From JAXLWB01 sp046328715 (GTDB lineage Bacteria; Chloroflexota; Anaerolineae; Caldilineales; Caldilineaceae): a stretch of 64,000 nt of DNA. Below are positions 25,346 through 34,983 of the stretch, piece by piece; position 1 is the stretch's first letter, and every line of letters starts with the position of its first letter. A program made the position numbers and the translations under genes. The notes under the pieces were generated by a model. That model was not told the DNA's origin and made no database searches. It worked only from the letters and a program-made list of their open reading frames with translations. The DNA is taken from NCBI GenBank assembly GCA_046328715.1, contig JAXLWB010000050.1, positions 1 through 64,000 on the forward strand, in the 5' to 3' direction.

Positions 25346-25528
25346 CCGATTCAGACAGAATGTTCGTGAACTGCCCCTCGATACAATGTAGGCATTGCGC
25401 TGCTGTGGTAGTACAAACTATCTTGCATAGAAATGCGATGCGCTGTAATCTGTTTAGTAGCAAGTATAGTTTTCGAGTTCGACGAGGCACATCTCTAGTG
25501 CCACTTTAACAAAGCAGTTTGTCAATCG

Positions 25529-25584
25529 TCTTCCGGGAAGGCTGTAGCTACCGACCTGCTCATATATAGATCCTTCCCGGAAGA
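25529..25584. terminator. 13-bp hairpin downstream of the amine oxidase gene
   Basis: TCTTCCGGGAAGG (25529-25541) pairs with CCTTCCCGGAAGA (25572-25584) across a 30-base loop. It lies 184 bases past the amine oxidase stop and 46 bases before the dinB-like start, so it may be a terminator or an operator. Confidence 0.5.
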
Positions 25585-25630
25585 TTGCAAAATTACTCTG
25601 TTAATCATGCACTAGGATGAGGAGGGGACG

Positions 25631-26152
25631 ATGACATCAGGCATGGCTCAAGTTTTCGGGGCACTGGCACGTCAGAATGCCTACGCCAATCAGATTCTGT
25701 TCCAAGAGGCTTCAAAACTAACGCTTGAGACATTGGATGCGACCAAGAGCGCCAGTCGCGAGTCGGCGTATCGACTGTTGGTTCATCTTCTGACGGTTGA
25801 AGCCCTTTACTTTCGACAAATCAAAGGTGGCAATGGTCGAGTGATCGACAAAGAGGCAACTACATCGCTCGACTCGGTTGTCGCCATTGCCGCACAGCAT
25901 GGCGAGGAGTTCTTGGAGTATGTTACCACATTGACGGATGAGGAGCTTGGGCGTGACACCATTTTTCAATTTTCAAATGGGGCTCGTGTGCATTACCCAG
26001 TGTGGCAACTATTGACCCAAGTATTGATGCATTCTGCGCAGCACCGAGGTGAGTTGTCAATCCTACTTTCCGAACTTGGTCACCCGTTGCCAATCAACGA
26101 CATCATTATCCGTTTTACCGAAGAGAGCGGACAACCTTGGCCGTTTAAGTAG
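25631..26152 (+). CDS. DinB-family protein
   Basis: The 173-residue protein is a predicted four-helix bundle of the DinB/YfiT type. Likely metal-binding His residues occur in VHLLTVEAL and in HSAQHRGELSILL near the C-terminus, the standard His triad arrangement. Family members are often thiol transferases or of unknown role. A ribosome site GAGGAGGGG precedes the ATG. The next gene starts 11 bases after the stop. Confidence 0.85.
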   Translation: MTSGMAQVFGALARQNAYANQILFQEASKLTLETLDATKSASRESAYRLLVHLLTVEALYFRQIKGGNGRVIDKEATTSLDSVVAIAAQHGEEFLEYVTTLTDEELGRDTIFQFSNGARVHYPVWQLLTQVLMHSAQHRGELSILLSELGHPLPINDIIIRFTEESGQPWPFK

Positions 26153-26162
26153 AGAAATTACA

Positions 26163-27200
26163 ATGACTCGTGACAATTCAATGCCAGCTGATTCCAACTC
26201 CATTTCGCCCGATCTGATGAAGGCGGTCTATGAAGAGGTCAAAACACCTTATAAATACGGCATTGTGATCGAACCACCGCCCGGCAAGAAGGTGGACTGC
26301 CCAACTGTCTTTCGTTATGCTGGTAGGTGGTACATGATCTATGTCGAGTTGCAACCTTCACCGCAAGAAGGCTACACCACACAACTCGCCGTAAGCGATG
26401 ACCTGTTGCACTGGCAACCGCTCGGCACTATCCTGCCACGCGGCGAAAACGGAGCGTGGGATCATGCCAACGCTGGCGGTGGCATTGCCCTCTTCGACAT
26501 CACCTGGAACGGTAGCAACGAGCTTAAGCAGCACGAGGGCCACTATTGGCTTTCCTACGTCGGTGGTGACAAGTTCGGTTACGAAACTACACCTCTCTCC
26601 ATCGGCCTTGCGTCCACTAGCGATCCGAGCCGGGCAGAAGCTTGGCAAAAACTTTCTGCGCCCGTCCTTAAAGCCTACGACGCGGACGCTCGCCCGCTCG
26701 AAACGGAAACCCTCTACAAGAGTTATCTCTTTCGTGATGAGACCCACACGTTGGGAGCGCCGTTTGTTATGTTCTACAACGCCAAACCCAAGAACGGCAG
26801 CGAACGCATCTTTACTGCCGTCTCCCACGACTTGAAAACATGGCAACGCTATGGCGCTGACCCTGTGATCGAAAATCTGCCACCGCCTGACCTCAAGTGG
26901 GGTGCCATCAGCGGCGATCCGCAGGTGGTGCGCATGAACGACCTGTGGGTAATGTTCTACTTTGGTGCCTTCTGGAAGCCCGGTGCGTTTGACACCTTTG
27001 CCGTGTCACGCGATCTGGTAGATTGGACAAAATGGGAAGGCGAGGATCTGATCAAGCCCTCAGAAGCCTATGACCAAACCTTTGCCCACAAACCCTGGCT
27101 GATCAAATATGAGGGCGTGGTCTATCATTTCTATTGTGCCGTCGGTGGCGAAGATCAGCACCGTGCGATTGCGCTGGCAACGTCGAAGGTGTGTAAATGA
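26163..27200 (+). CDS. Five-bladed beta-propeller glycosidase-like protein (GH43/GH130/GH32 clan)
   Basis: The 345-residue protein starts at the ATG at 26163, because the open frame further upstream overlaps the DinB gene. It has the propeller pattern of glycoside hydrolase-type proteins: VDCPTVFRYAGRWYMIYVE, LAVSDDLLHWQPLG, FVMFYNAKP and SHDLKTWQRYG. A conserved Asp in VDCPTV could be catalytic. Whether it is a hydrolase, phosphorylase or inactive cannot be decided. No signal peptide, so it is likely cytoplasmic. Its stop overlaps the next start by 4 bases (ATGA). Confidence 0.8.
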   Translation: MTRDNSMPADSNSISPDLMKAVYEEVKTPYKYGIVIEPPPGKKVDCPTVFRYAGRWYMIYVELQPSPQEGYTTQLAVSDDLLHWQPLGTILPRGENGAWDHANAGGGIALFDITWNGSNELKQHEGHYWLSYVGGDKFGYETTPLSIGLASTSDPSRAEAWQKLSAPVLKAYDADARPLETETLYKSYLFRDETHTLGAPFVMFYNAKPKNGSERIFTAVSHDLKTWQRYGADPVIENLPPPDLKWGAISGDPQVVRMNDLWVMFYFGAFWKPGAFDTFAVSRDLVDWTKWEGEDLIKPSEAYDQTFAHKPWLIKYEGVVYHFYCAVGGEDQHRAIALATSKVCK

Positions 27201-27433
27201 ATACTTACACACCAAAACAAGGCCAATACCTCGCCTTTATTTACTATTACACCAAACTCAATCGGCGGGCACCTGCCGAAGCTGACTTTCAAACTTATTT
27301 TGGAACGACACCGCCAGCTGTTCATCAAATGATCTTGACCTTGGAACGGCTGGGATTTATTTCGCGGACGCCAGGTCAGACACGCTCGATTCGATTACTC
27401 TTGTCACGTGAAAGCCTGCCTGATTTGGAGTGA
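27197..27433 (+). CDS. LexA-like winged-helix DNA-binding protein (short)
   Basis: The 78-residue protein resembles only the N-terminal DNA-binding domain of LexA: TPKQGQYLAFIYYYTKLNRR, then AVHQMILTLERLGFISR and a beta wing GQTRSIRLLL. It lacks the self-cleaving protease domain. The start overlaps the glycosidase-like gene (ATGA), implying translational coupling. It may regulate that gene. Confidence 0.75.
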   Translation: MNTYTPKQGQYLAFIYYYTKLNRRAPAEADFQTYFGTTPPAVHQMILTLERLGFISRTPGQTRSIRLLLSRESLPDLE

Positions 27434-27440
27434 AAAGGAT

Positions 27441-28580
27441 TTACATTGCTACTCGATACCCGACTCGTTCTACCGCCTGCGTAAAGATCGCCTCATCCAG
27501 GTCTAGTCCAAAGCCAGGACGCACTGGCACCTGCACAAGACCCGCTTCGATTTGGTAGTGGCTGCTGTCAATACCCGGTGTGCTCACCTCATCCCACTCG
27601 ACAAAGGCAAAATGCTCGGCGGCGGGTGACAGATGGCAGGAGACAAAGTTGCCGAGGTGCGCGCCGTAGTGATGCGGTGCGCTCTGTACGCCCCACTCAT
27701 CCAATTGCTGGGCTAGATGAATCCAAGCTGTAAAACCATAGCCGAAGATATCGTACTGCACGACGTTGATTAAGCCCGCTTTGGCCCAGGATAAGAGATG
27801 GGGTGAGGCGTCGCCTTCGCCATCGGCAATCAGCACCGACAACCCCCGTTGTTTGATCCACGCTTGCAGATCCTCATACAGCACTCGATCTTCGTGAAAC
27901 GCTTCTTCGAGCCAGAAGAGATTGCAATCGGCAGTCTCGGTTAACACACGTTTGGTCAGATTGAGGTTATAGCCATTGTTGACATCCACCATTACCGGCG
28001 CATCCGCTCCCACGGTCTCCCGTACAGCATGAATGACGGCAATGTCACGCATCGTACCAGCCTCCAGTGGCATGTGCCGCGCCCCTCGACCGATCTTGAT
28101 CTTGAAAGCCCGATGGCCGCGTGCCAAGCCCTGGCGTGCTTCCTCCGCAATCAAGGCTGCGGCCTCTTGCTCCTGGGGCAAGTGCAGGTCGTCGATGTAA
28201 AGCGAGGTATCGTAACAAGGAACTTGCAATGTACCTGTGAGCGCCTGACCACGAATCGCAGCCACCAGTTGATAGACCGCTTGGTCGGTGCGTTTGGCGA
28301 CCAAGTCCCACAATGGCAACTCCACAGGCAAACCAGCAGGCAATGTTCCATACGCTGGATCAAAAAGTGTGTTCAGCGGTTGACCAAGCAAGGCTGCGGC
28401 CTCCTGGCGCATCGCTCGACAACGCCCCCAACCGCTGGCTCCTTCGCTAGTAGTGATGCGTGCCACTGGCACACGCACCGTAACCCCATGCTCACCCAAA
28501 CGCGCATTACAGCCTGCACTCCGTGGCCGCTGACCCTCTAACATCGCCCATTCAATGGAGCGAATCACCGGATTGTCCAT
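27441..28580 (-). CDS. Mandelate racemase/muconate lactonizing enzyme-family protein
   Basis: The 379-residue protein belongs to the enolase superfamily, which abstracts a proton alpha to a carboxylate. A KxK pair sits in AFKIKIGR; metal ligands are expected at VDVNNGY (Asp), WLEEAF (Glu) and ADGEG. A late HHYGAHLGN segment may supply the second base. Members include sugar-acid dehydratases, racemases and cycloisomerases; the exact reaction is not readable. It is transcribed away from the aminotransferase gene, with a 15-bp palindrome in the shared control region. Confidence 0.87.
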   Translation of the reverse strand: MDNPVIRSIEWAMLEGQRPRSAGCNARLGEHGVTVRVPVARITTSEGASGWGRCRAMRQEAAALLGQPLNTLFDPAYGTLPAGLPVELPLWDLVAKRTDQAVYQLVAAIRGQALTGTLQVPCYDTSLYIDDLHLPQEQEAAALIAEEARQGLARGHRAFKIKIGRGARHMPLEAGTMRDIAVIHAVRETVGADAPVMVDVNNGYNLNLTKRVLTETADCNLFWLEEAFHEDRVLYEDLQAWIKQRGLSVLIADGEGDASPHLLSWAKAGLINVVQYDIFGYGFTAWIHLAQQLDEWGVQSAPHHYGAHLGNFVSCHLSPAAEHFAFVEWDEVSTPGIDSSHYQIEAGLVQVPVRPGFGLDLDEAIFTQAVERVGYRVAM

Positions 28581-28607
28581 ACTCGATTGTCTCCCTTGAT
28601 GTTATTA

Positions 28608-28622
28608 TGCTCATGGCATGAG
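28608..28622. promoter_or_regulatory. Possible operator palindrome
   Basis: A perfect 15-base palindrome GCTCATGGCATGAGC lies 27 bases upstream of the enolase-superfamily gene, in the divergent control region. Regulator unknown. Confidence 0.35.
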
Positions 28623-28851
28623 CGAGGTTGTGATGAAACCAGAACACGGAAATGGTTGCCAAATAACTCGTTTAGTGCAAAGCACCTGTGTACATATCGT
28701 CGCCCGATAATGAGTCAATTCTACCATTGCTAGCGCAGAATAGATAGCTCCTTATCCAGTTTGGTGCTTGCGTGGTAGAATTCGGCTGGCAGCAACTTAC
28801 TCTGCCACAGCCAACTGTAATCATCAGCCATCAAATCATTCGGATCATCCC

Positions 28852-29982
28852 ATGTCACTGCGTGAACGATTTCCCATCTTTCAGACCAAAACCTTTATCA
28901 ACTCCTGCTCCAAAGGCGCTCTTTCGAGCGATGTGCGAGCGGCCTACGAACAATATCTGCACGACTGGGAAAGCATCGGCTCGCCCTGGGAACTGTGGGT
29001 TCACAAGTTGGAACAGACGCGTGCTGCTTTCGCCGAGCTTTTTCATGCCGAGACGAACGAGATCGCCGTCACCTGTTCGGTGTCGCAGGCGGTGAGCGCG
29101 TTGGCTAGTGCCTTTGATTACAGTAGTGGACGCAACCGCATTCTGCTCAGCGATTTCGACTTCCCCGGCGTTGCCCAGGTCTGGCATGCGCAGGAAAAAC
29201 GGGGGGCCCAGATCGTTCACCTGCCCGCCAGTGGCCATCAGATTCCGCTGCGTCAAATCGAAGAGTTGCTCGATGATCGCACGGCGTTGCTCGCCTTTGC
29301 CCATGTCTGTTATCGCAACGGCGTCAAGCAGGATGCCAAGGCGATCATTGAACTAGCGCACAAGAAGGGCGTGCCGGTGCTGATGGATTGTTACCAATCG
29401 GCTGGAACGATGCCTATTGATGTCAAGGAACTCAAAGTTGACTTCATGGTCGGCGGAACGCTCAAATATCTGCTTGGATCGATTGGCACTGCCTTCCTCT
29501 ATGCGCGCAACGACTGGATTCCTAAGCTGATCCCGACCGATAGCGGCTGGTTTGCCCAAGACAATATCTTTGCCATGGACATCTACCACAACACGCCGGC
29601 TCGTACGGCGCGCCGCTTTGAAAGTGGGACACCCAACGTGCCCGATCTTTATGCTACGTTGGCTGGGCTGAAGATCATCGAAGAAGTCGGCGTGGAACAA
29701 ATCGAACTGGAAGTGCGTGCCCTCACCGGTGCGATCAAGGAAGGGGCGATGCGCCGTGGCTACGCCCTTGCCACTCCCGCCGATGCTGACAAACATGGGC
29801 CGATGATTGCGATCAAAGCGCAGCGGGTGGATAAGTTGATGAAGTGGCTGGAAGAGCAAGAGGAAGTCATCGTCTCGCAGCGGGATGGTAATTTGCGCAT
29901 CTCGCCCCATTTTTACAACGAACAAAGCGATATCGACCGCCTTTTTGATGTGTTGGCGAAGTACAAACATTTGTTGGTGTAG
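28852..29982 (+). CDS. Class V PLP-dependent aminotransferase/desulfurase-family protein
   Basis: The 376-residue protein starts at the ATG at 28852 (MSLRERFPIF), where family similarity begins. The PLP lysine lies in GGTLKYLLGSIG, and the Asp binding the pyridine nitrogen in VPVLMDCYQSAG. The closest layouts are kynureninase-like and isopenicillin-N epimerase-like enzymes. The mobile Cys of cysteine desulfurases is not evident. It opens the catabolic/import block and is divergent from the enolase-superfamily gene. Confidence 0.85.
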   Translation: MSLRERFPIFQTKTFINSCSKGALSSDVRAAYEQYLHDWESIGSPWELWVHKLEQTRAAFAELFHAETNEIAVTCSVSQAVSALASAFDYSSGRNRILLSDFDFPGVAQVWHAQEKRGAQIVHLPASGHQIPLRQIEELLDDRTALLAFAHVCYRNGVKQDAKAIIELAHKKGVPVLMDCYQSAGTMPIDVKELKVDFMVGGTLKYLLGSIGTAFLYARNDWIPKLIPTDSGWFAQDNIFAMDIYHNTPARTARRFESGTPNVPDLYATLAGLKIIEEVGVEQIELEVRALTGAIKEGAMRRGYALATPADADKHGPMIAIKAQRVDKLMKWLEEQEEVIVSQRDGNLRISPHFYNEQSDIDRLFDVLAKYKHLLV

Positions 29983-29989
29983 GAGAAGG

Positions 29990-30078
29990 GGAAAGTAGCA
30001 AAGTAGCAGAGTTGCAAAGTAAATGCATAGTCCCTTTCCACTTTTCAACTCTGCCACTCTTCCACTTTGCCACTCTGA
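29990..30078. repeat. Reiterated palindrome, family C
   Basis: Words of the type AAAGTAGCAAAGTAGCAGAG are followed by their inverted copies (CTCTGCCACTCTTCCACTTT). It starts a few bases after the aminotransferase stop. Similar elements lie at 31828, 48093 and 61743. Confidence 0.7.
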
Positions 30079-30118
30079 TCCAATCGTCACCTTGCATACA
30101 CCTCGGTCAAAAAGTTCC

Positions 30119-30127
30119 TGCTATAAT
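30119..30127 (+). promoter_or_regulatory. Probable extended -10 of the ABC transporter operon
   Basis: TGCTATAAT is a perfect extended -10. No good -35 is seen. It lies 52 bases before the binding-protein ATG. Confidence 0.5.
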
Positions 30128-30179
30128 TTAACCGTTTGATCTTCATTTACTTTCACCATGTAAAGCAAGGAGAGTACCT

Positions 30180-31817
30180 ATGCAAGCTTATCGTTTCCTG
30201 CGCTGGGGCTGGCTGTTGCCTCTGTTGCTCGTTGTCTCGGCCTGTGTGGCACCTGCTGCGCCTGCGGCTGCCCCTGCCACAACGGGCACCGAAGCAGGTG
30301 GACAGACGCTGATCTGGTCGGTTGAAGGGGTGAATGAGTTGCCCGGACTAGACCCGGCCAATCCGCAGAATGCCCAATCAGTGCAGGTGATCAACTTGGT
30401 CTTCGGCGGGCTGGTCAAGCTGGATGCGCAACTCAATGTCGTTCCCGACGGCGCGGAAAGTTGGAGCGTTTCCGAAGAAGGCAAGGTCTATACCTTCAAG
30501 ATTCGTAGCAATCTCAAATTTGCCGACGGTAGCGCTGTAACCGCCCAGGATTTTGCCGACTCGATCAATCGAGCGCTGCAACCGGAGACTGCCTCCTATG
30601 GCGCTTCCTTCCAACTGGCGCACATTGTCGGTGCACTCGATGTCGCCGATGGCAAGGCCAAGGAAGCCTCTGGCATTAAGGTCAGCGATCCCCAGACCTT
30701 GGAGATCACGCTTGATGGCAATGTGCCCTACTTCCTGGCTCAGCTCACCTACCCAGTCACCTTTGCCGTGCCGGTGCAGAAAATTGCTGCGGAGGGCGCT
30801 GGCTGGTTCGACCATGCTTACGGCACTGGTCCCTTCCAGGTCAAGGAGTGGCAACACAATCAGCGCATCATCCTCGAACCTAATCCCAACTATTGGGCCG
30901 GTCAGCCGGGCGTGAGTTCAGTCGAGTTGCCCTTCGTTCAGGATTCGGAGACTGCCTATCAACTTTATCGCACGGGCGACCTCGATATCATGGGCAGCCA
31001 GCAAAATCCGGTGCCATCGGCGCGTATTCCCGAAGTCAAGGATCTGCCTGACTTCAAACAGGTGGCCTCGTTTGCGGTGCGCTACGTCGCCTTCAACAAT
31101 GTATTGCCTCCCTTTGATAACGTCGATGTACGCCGTGCCTTTGCCATGGCCATCGACAAACAGACCCTGGCCGAGAAGGTGCTCAATGGTGCGGTAGCCG
31201 CGACAGATCGTATCTTGCCTGCTGGTTTCCCTGGCTCGCAGTTGCCGATCAAGGGACAGAGCTTTGATGCGGCGGCGGCCAAGGATCTGTTGGCCAAGAC
31301 GGGCATCACCATCGACAAAATCACCTTCACCTATGGCGTCGAAGGCGACAACGAGCGGGTGGCGACCTATCTGCAACAGCAGTGGAAGGAAAACCTCGGC
31401 GTCGAAGTGGTCTTGCAACCGCTCGAATTGGCGACCTTTAGCAAGAATCTCGATACCACCTACGCCACACCCGAACAAGGTCTGCAAGCCTATCTGAGCA
31501 TCTGGGGGGCTGACTATCCCGATCCGCAGAACTTTGTTTCGCAGCAACTGCGCAGCGACTCACCCAACAACAACTCGCACTACAAAAACGCCACCTTTGA
31601 CGAAGTCGCTCAGAAGGCTGATACCTTCACCGGTAGCGCCGAGGAGCGGCTGCAGATGTACAACCAGATCGAACAGATTGCGGTGGACGAAGTCGGCTGG
31701 CTGCCGCTCTTCACCCCTCAATTCAGTGTGCTGATCAAGCCCGGCGTCACCGGTTTCGTCCCAACCGGCCAGGGCATGATCGTGCCGGATTGGACGAAGG
31801 TGACGGTGAGTAAGTAA
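30180..31817 (+). CDS. ABC transporter substrate-binding lipoprotein, family 5 (oligopeptide/Ni type)
   Basis: The 545-residue lipoprotein (lipobox VVSAC, Cys22) has an Ala/Pro-rich linker and then the cluster C binding-protein fold: LVFGGLVKLDAQLNVVPDGA, YTFKIRSNLKFADG and the AFNNVLPPFDNVDVRRAFA segment. It would deliver a peptide or similar compound to the two permeases encoded next. A ribosome site (AAGGAG) precedes the start. Ligand unknown. Confidence 0.93.
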   Translation: MQAYRFLRWGWLLPLLLVVSACVAPAAPAAAPATTGTEAGGQTLIWSVEGVNELPGLDPANPQNAQSVQVINLVFGGLVKLDAQLNVVPDGAESWSVSEEGKVYTFKIRSNLKFADGSAVTAQDFADSINRALQPETASYGASFQLAHIVGALDVADGKAKEASGIKVSDPQTLEITLDGNVPYFLAQLTYPVTFAVPVQKIAAEGAGWFDHAYGTGPFQVKEWQHNQRIILEPNPNYWAGQPGVSSVELPFVQDSETAYQLYRTGDLDIMGSQQNPVPSARIPEVKDLPDFKQVASFAVRYVAFNNVLPPFDNVDVRRAFAMAIDKQTLAEKVLNGAVAATDRILPAGFPGSQLPIKGQSFDAAAAKDLLAKTGITIDKITFTYGVEGDNERVATYLQQQWKENLGVEVVLQPLELATFSKNLDTTYATPEQGLQAYLSIWGADYPDPQNFVSQQLRSDSPNNNSHYKNATFDEVAQKADTFTGSAEERLQMYNQIEQIAVDEVGWLPLFTPQFSVLIKPGVTGFVPTGQGMIVPDWTKVTVSK

Positions 31818-31827
31818 ATAGGAGAAG

Positions 31828-31877
31828 AGTTAAAAAGTTGAAAAGTGGAAGAGTAAATACACTTTTCCACTCTTCAA
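31828..31877. repeat. Palindrome between binding-protein and permease genes, family C
   Basis: Text AAAAAGTTGAAAAGTGGAAG is followed by an inverted copy TTTTCCACTCTTCAACCTT. It lies inside the operon, so it may reduce permease expression relative to the binding protein. Confidence 0.65.
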
Positions 31878-31893
31878 CCTTCCCTCTTTTATC

Positions 31894-32835
31894 ATGATCA
31901 ACATCATCACCCGGCGGCTGGTCAGCCTGGTCTTTGTCGTCTTTAGCATCACCTTTCTCACCTTTATTGTGGGGTACCTGGCTCCTGGGGACCCGATTCG
32001 GGTGTTGATGGGAACGCACAATGACCCAGTGACCTATGCCAATTTGCAGGCGCAATATGGGTTGGATCAGCCCTGGTATATCCAGTATGGGCGCTATGTG
32101 AGCGGAATGCTGCAGGGCGACCTGGGCAAGTCTTTCCGCTACCAAAACCGCCCCGTGCTTGACATCATCGGCAACGGCATCGGCGTTTCGATCCAACTGG
32201 GGGCGGCGGCTTTGCTTCTTAGCTTGCTGGTTGGCATTCCCGTTGGGATCTTTTCTGCCCTGCGCCAAGGTAGCTGGCTCGACCGTAGCAACATGGTGGT
32301 GATGTTGGCACTTTTTTCCATTCCTAGCTTTGTACTAATACCGACTTTGCGAGCCTTTAACTTCTTTGTGCTTTACAAAAATGGTTTTCCTTCACTACCG
32401 GCAGCAGGTTGGGGACGTCCTGCTCACTGGGTGATGCCCGTGCTCGTGCTGGCGGCGGCCAACGTGGGCTATATTTCGCAACTCACCCGTTCGAGTATGG
32501 TCGAGGTGATGCGTCAGGACTTTGTGCGTACGGCCAATGCCAAAGGTTTGCAACCACAGCGCGTGATCTATGTCCACATTCTGCGCAACGCTCTGCTACC
32601 CGTTGTCACCGTGATCGGGCCGTCTTTGGCCTTTCTGGTGACCGGTGCCTTTGTGGTCGAGAGTCTCTTTGCCATTCCTGGGATCGGCTACCTGGGCGTG
32701 CAGTCAATTGCCCAACGTGACTATCCCGTGATCCAAGGCGTCACCGTGATCTTGGCTGTGGCGGTGGTGCTGATGAATCTGCTCACCGACCTGATCTACC
32801 CACTGCTTGATCCACGCATTGAGGAGCAAAGCTGA
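31894..32835 (+). CDS. ABC transporter permease, DppB-like
   Basis: The 313-residue membrane protein has six predicted spans. The start FIVGYLAPGDPIRVLMG and the EAA-type loop near the end (RTANAKGLQPQRVIYVHILRN, a stretch split across two helices) are typical of DppB/OppB subunits. Its TGA overlaps the ATG of the next permease by one base, so the two are translated together. Confidence 0.93.
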   Translation: MINIITRRLVSLVFVVFSITFLTFIVGYLAPGDPIRVLMGTHNDPVTYANLQAQYGLDQPWYIQYGRYVSGMLQGDLGKSFRYQNRPVLDIIGNGIGVSIQLGAAALLLSLLVGIPVGIFSALRQGSWLDRSNMVVMLALFSIPSFVLIPTLRAFNFFVLYKNGFPSLPAAGWGRPAHWVMPVLVLAAANVGYISQLTRSSMVEVMRQDFVRTANAKGLQPQRVIYVHILRNALLPVVTVIGPSLAFLVTGAFVVESLFAIPGIGYLGVQSIAQRDYPVIQGVTVILAVAVVLMNLLTDLIYPLLDPRIEEQS

Positions 32836-33755
32836 TGGCCGAGGCCAATACGTTGGTGCTGACAAGTTCAGCCACATCGAAACCAGCCGCCAGCGGCAAT
32901 GGCTTTGCGGCTCGCTTTGCCCGCAATCGAGTGGCCTTGCTCAGCGCGCTGCTCCTGATATTGTTAGTTTTGGCTGCGCTGGCGGGACCGACCATCTATT
33001 CCGTGGATGCAAATTACCAGGATTACGCGGCGATCAATTCATGGTCGACGGCAGATCACCCTTTGGGTACGGATAGTTTGGGGCGAGATACCTTAGCGCG
33101 CTTGTTAAAAGGTTTGCGGGTGTCGGTCTTGGTCGCTTTCTATGTTGAGACGCTCAACATTGGTCTGGGTGCGACGCTGGGGCTGATCGCTGGCTACTTT
33201 GGCGGCTGGCTGGACCAGATCATCGCTCGTTTGGCCGACATGTTGTTTGCCTTTCCCGGTTTGCTCTTTGCGATCCTGGTCGCTGCCGTCTTTGGCCCGA
33301 CCATCAATGAACGTTTTGGCGGTGTGGGGCGCTTGTTGCTGGTGGCAGGTTCACTGGCCTTGGTCAGTTGGCCGCTGATGGCCCGTTATATCCGAGGCCA
33401 AACCCTTTCGCTCAAGGAACGGGACTTTATTCTGGCGGCTGAAAGCATCGGCGCGCCCGATTGGCGCATCATCCGCCACCACATCCTGCCCAATGTCGTG
33501 AACCTGATCGTGGTGAGTGCCACACTCGATGTCGCCGCTGTCATCGTCAACGAAGCCGTACTCAGCCTGCTCGGCTTAGGCATCCAACCGCCCGATCCAA
33601 GTATCGGCCAAATGATTCGCCAGGCAATCGACTATCTAGAAGCCAACTGGTTACAGGTCTTGCTTCCGAGTTTCGCCCTCACGGCGCTGGTGTTGCTCTT
33701 TTCCTTTATCGGCGACGGCCTGCGCGACGCCTTTGACCCTTATCGATCCAAATAA
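32835..33755 (+). CDS. ABC transporter permease, DppC-like
   Basis: The 306-residue membrane protein has the DppC/OppC layout: an N-terminal cytoplasmic stretch, one span, the conserved HPLGTDSLGRDTLARLL segment, and a late EAA loop (AAESIGAPDWRIIRHHILPN). It forms the pore with the preceding DppB-like subunit. No ATPase gene (dppD/dppF) follows; the next gene is an amidohydrolase, so the ATPase must be shared from elsewhere. Confidence 0.93.
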   Translation: MAEANTLVLTSSATSKPAASGNGFAARFARNRVALLSALLLILLVLAALAGPTIYSVDANYQDYAAINSWSTADHPLGTDSLGRDTLARLLKGLRVSVLVAFYVETLNIGLGATLGLIAGYFGGWLDQIIARLADMLFAFPGLLFAILVAAVFGPTINERFGGVGRLLLVAGSLALVSWPLMARYIRGQTLSLKERDFILAAESIGAPDWRIIRHHILPNVVNLIVVSATLDVAAVIVNEAVLSLLGLGIQPPDPSIGQMIRQAIDYLEANWLQVLLPSFALTALVLLFSFIGDGLRDAFDPYRSK

Positions 33756-33756
33756 C

Positions 33757-33817
33757 TTCAGAGCCGTAAACGTTAGTGCATGGTGCAATCCTTTCGCGCA
33801 CACTCAGGGCTCTGAGT
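33757..33817. repeat. Degenerate palindromic repeat, family A
   Basis: TTCAGAGCCGTAAACGTTAG on the left and CACTCAGGGCTCTGAG on the right make an imperfect inverted repeat sharing outer TCAGAGCC/GGCTCTGA text with the copy at 51735-51793. It starts 2 bases after the permease stop. Confidence 0.6.
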
Positions 33818-33912
33818 CTAGTCCAAACCTCCGCTTGACAGCATCTCTCGATTCGAGTATCGTACTATCACCCAAACGTTTCCCGGTATCCGCCGATCAA
33901 CACCAGCACGCT

Positions 33913-34971
33913 ATGAGCATCTTCGCCAACCAATCTGTGATCGATTGTGATCTGCACAACGAGTTACCAGCCCTTAAAGCGCTTTACCCCTATTTGCCTG
34001 AGCATTGGGTCGCCTACTGCGACGAGTCGGCCTTTGTCGGTCCCGACGCCAACGACTACCCGCCGCATGCACCGATCACAGCGCGCCCCGGCTCCAAGCC
34101 TGAACAAGGTCCGCCCGGCTCGGATCTGCCACTGTTGCGCCAACAAATCCTCGATGCCACACCTATAGAGATCGGCATTCTCAACTGTGCCTATCGGGTC
34201 GGCAGCGTCCATAATCCCGATTTGGCAACCGATCTGGCCTGTGCGGTCAATCAATGGCAGATCGAGGAGTGGCTGGAGAAAGAGCCACGTTTACGTGCCT
34301 CGATTGTTGTCTCTGCTCAACAGCCGCAACGTGCCGCTGAGCAGATTGAACGTTTTGCTGCCCATCCGGGCTTTGTCCAAGTGATCTTGCCAGTGCGTTC
34401 GGAGGCTCCCTATGGCAACCTGCGCTACGACCCGATCTACGCCGCCGCAGTGCGCCACGATCTAGTGATTGGCATTCACTATGGCGGTGCGCCCGGCCAT
34501 CCTTCAACGCCAGCCGGTTGGGCGTTGACTTATCTGGACGAATATGCCAGCATGGCCCAGGTCTTCCAATCGCAATTGATTAGCTTGATCATAGAAGGTG
34601 TCTTTGACCGCTTCCCAACTCTGCGCGTCGCCTTTATCGAAGGTGGTTTTACCTGGCTACCGTCGTTGATGTGGCGTTTCGACAAAGAGTGGAAAGGCTT
34701 GCGCCACAACACGCCTTGGGTGCGACGGCTGCCCTCGGAGTATATGCGTCAACATCTGCGGTTGACCGTTCAACCAGTCGATGCACCGAGCGCGCCGCAA
34801 CATCTGCAACAGATCCTCGAACAGATCGAGTCGGATGAGATGTTGATGTACGCCAGCGATTATCCGCACTGCCACGCCGACTCGCCTGAAAAGACGCTGC
34901 TACCGATCCTTGGTGACGCAGCTTTACAAAAGATTCTCTCGGAAAATGCACGCGCTTTTTATAGATTTTGA
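33913..34971 (+). CDS. Amidohydrolase family 2 protein (ACMSD-like TIM barrel)
   Basis: The 352-residue protein starts at the ATG at 33913, since the preceding open frame covers the permease end and a hairpin. The metal motif is VIDCDLHNEL, with Asp-x-His instead of the classic His-x-His. GIHYGGAPG and the late SDYPHCHAD supply further ligands. Such enzymes hydrolyse or decarboxylate aromatic or cyclic acids. The next gene is a paralogue, and a Rieske protein and a third amidohydrolase follow, so a common degradation route is likely. Confidence 0.85.
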   Translation: MSIFANQSVIDCDLHNELPALKALYPYLPEHWVAYCDESAFVGPDANDYPPHAPITARPGSKPEQGPPGSDLPLLRQQILDATPIEIGILNCAYRVGSVHNPDLATDLACAVNQWQIEEWLEKEPRLRASIVVSAQQPQRAAEQIERFAAHPGFVQVILPVRSEAPYGNLRYDPIYAAAVRHDLVIGIHYGGAPGHPSTPAGWALTYLDEYASMAQVFQSQLISLIIEGVFDRFPTLRVAFIEGGFTWLPSLMWRFDKEWKGLRHNTPWVRRLPSEYMRQHLRLTVQPVDAPSAPQHLQQILEQIESDEMLMYASDYPHCHADSPEKTLLPILGDAALQKILSENARAFYRF

Positions 34972-34983
34972 GGAGTGGAATTC

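Noticed and set aside
26049..26162. Upstream extension of the glycosidase-like gene
   Set aside because: It overlaps the DinB gene in another frame; family similarity begins at the ATG at 26163.
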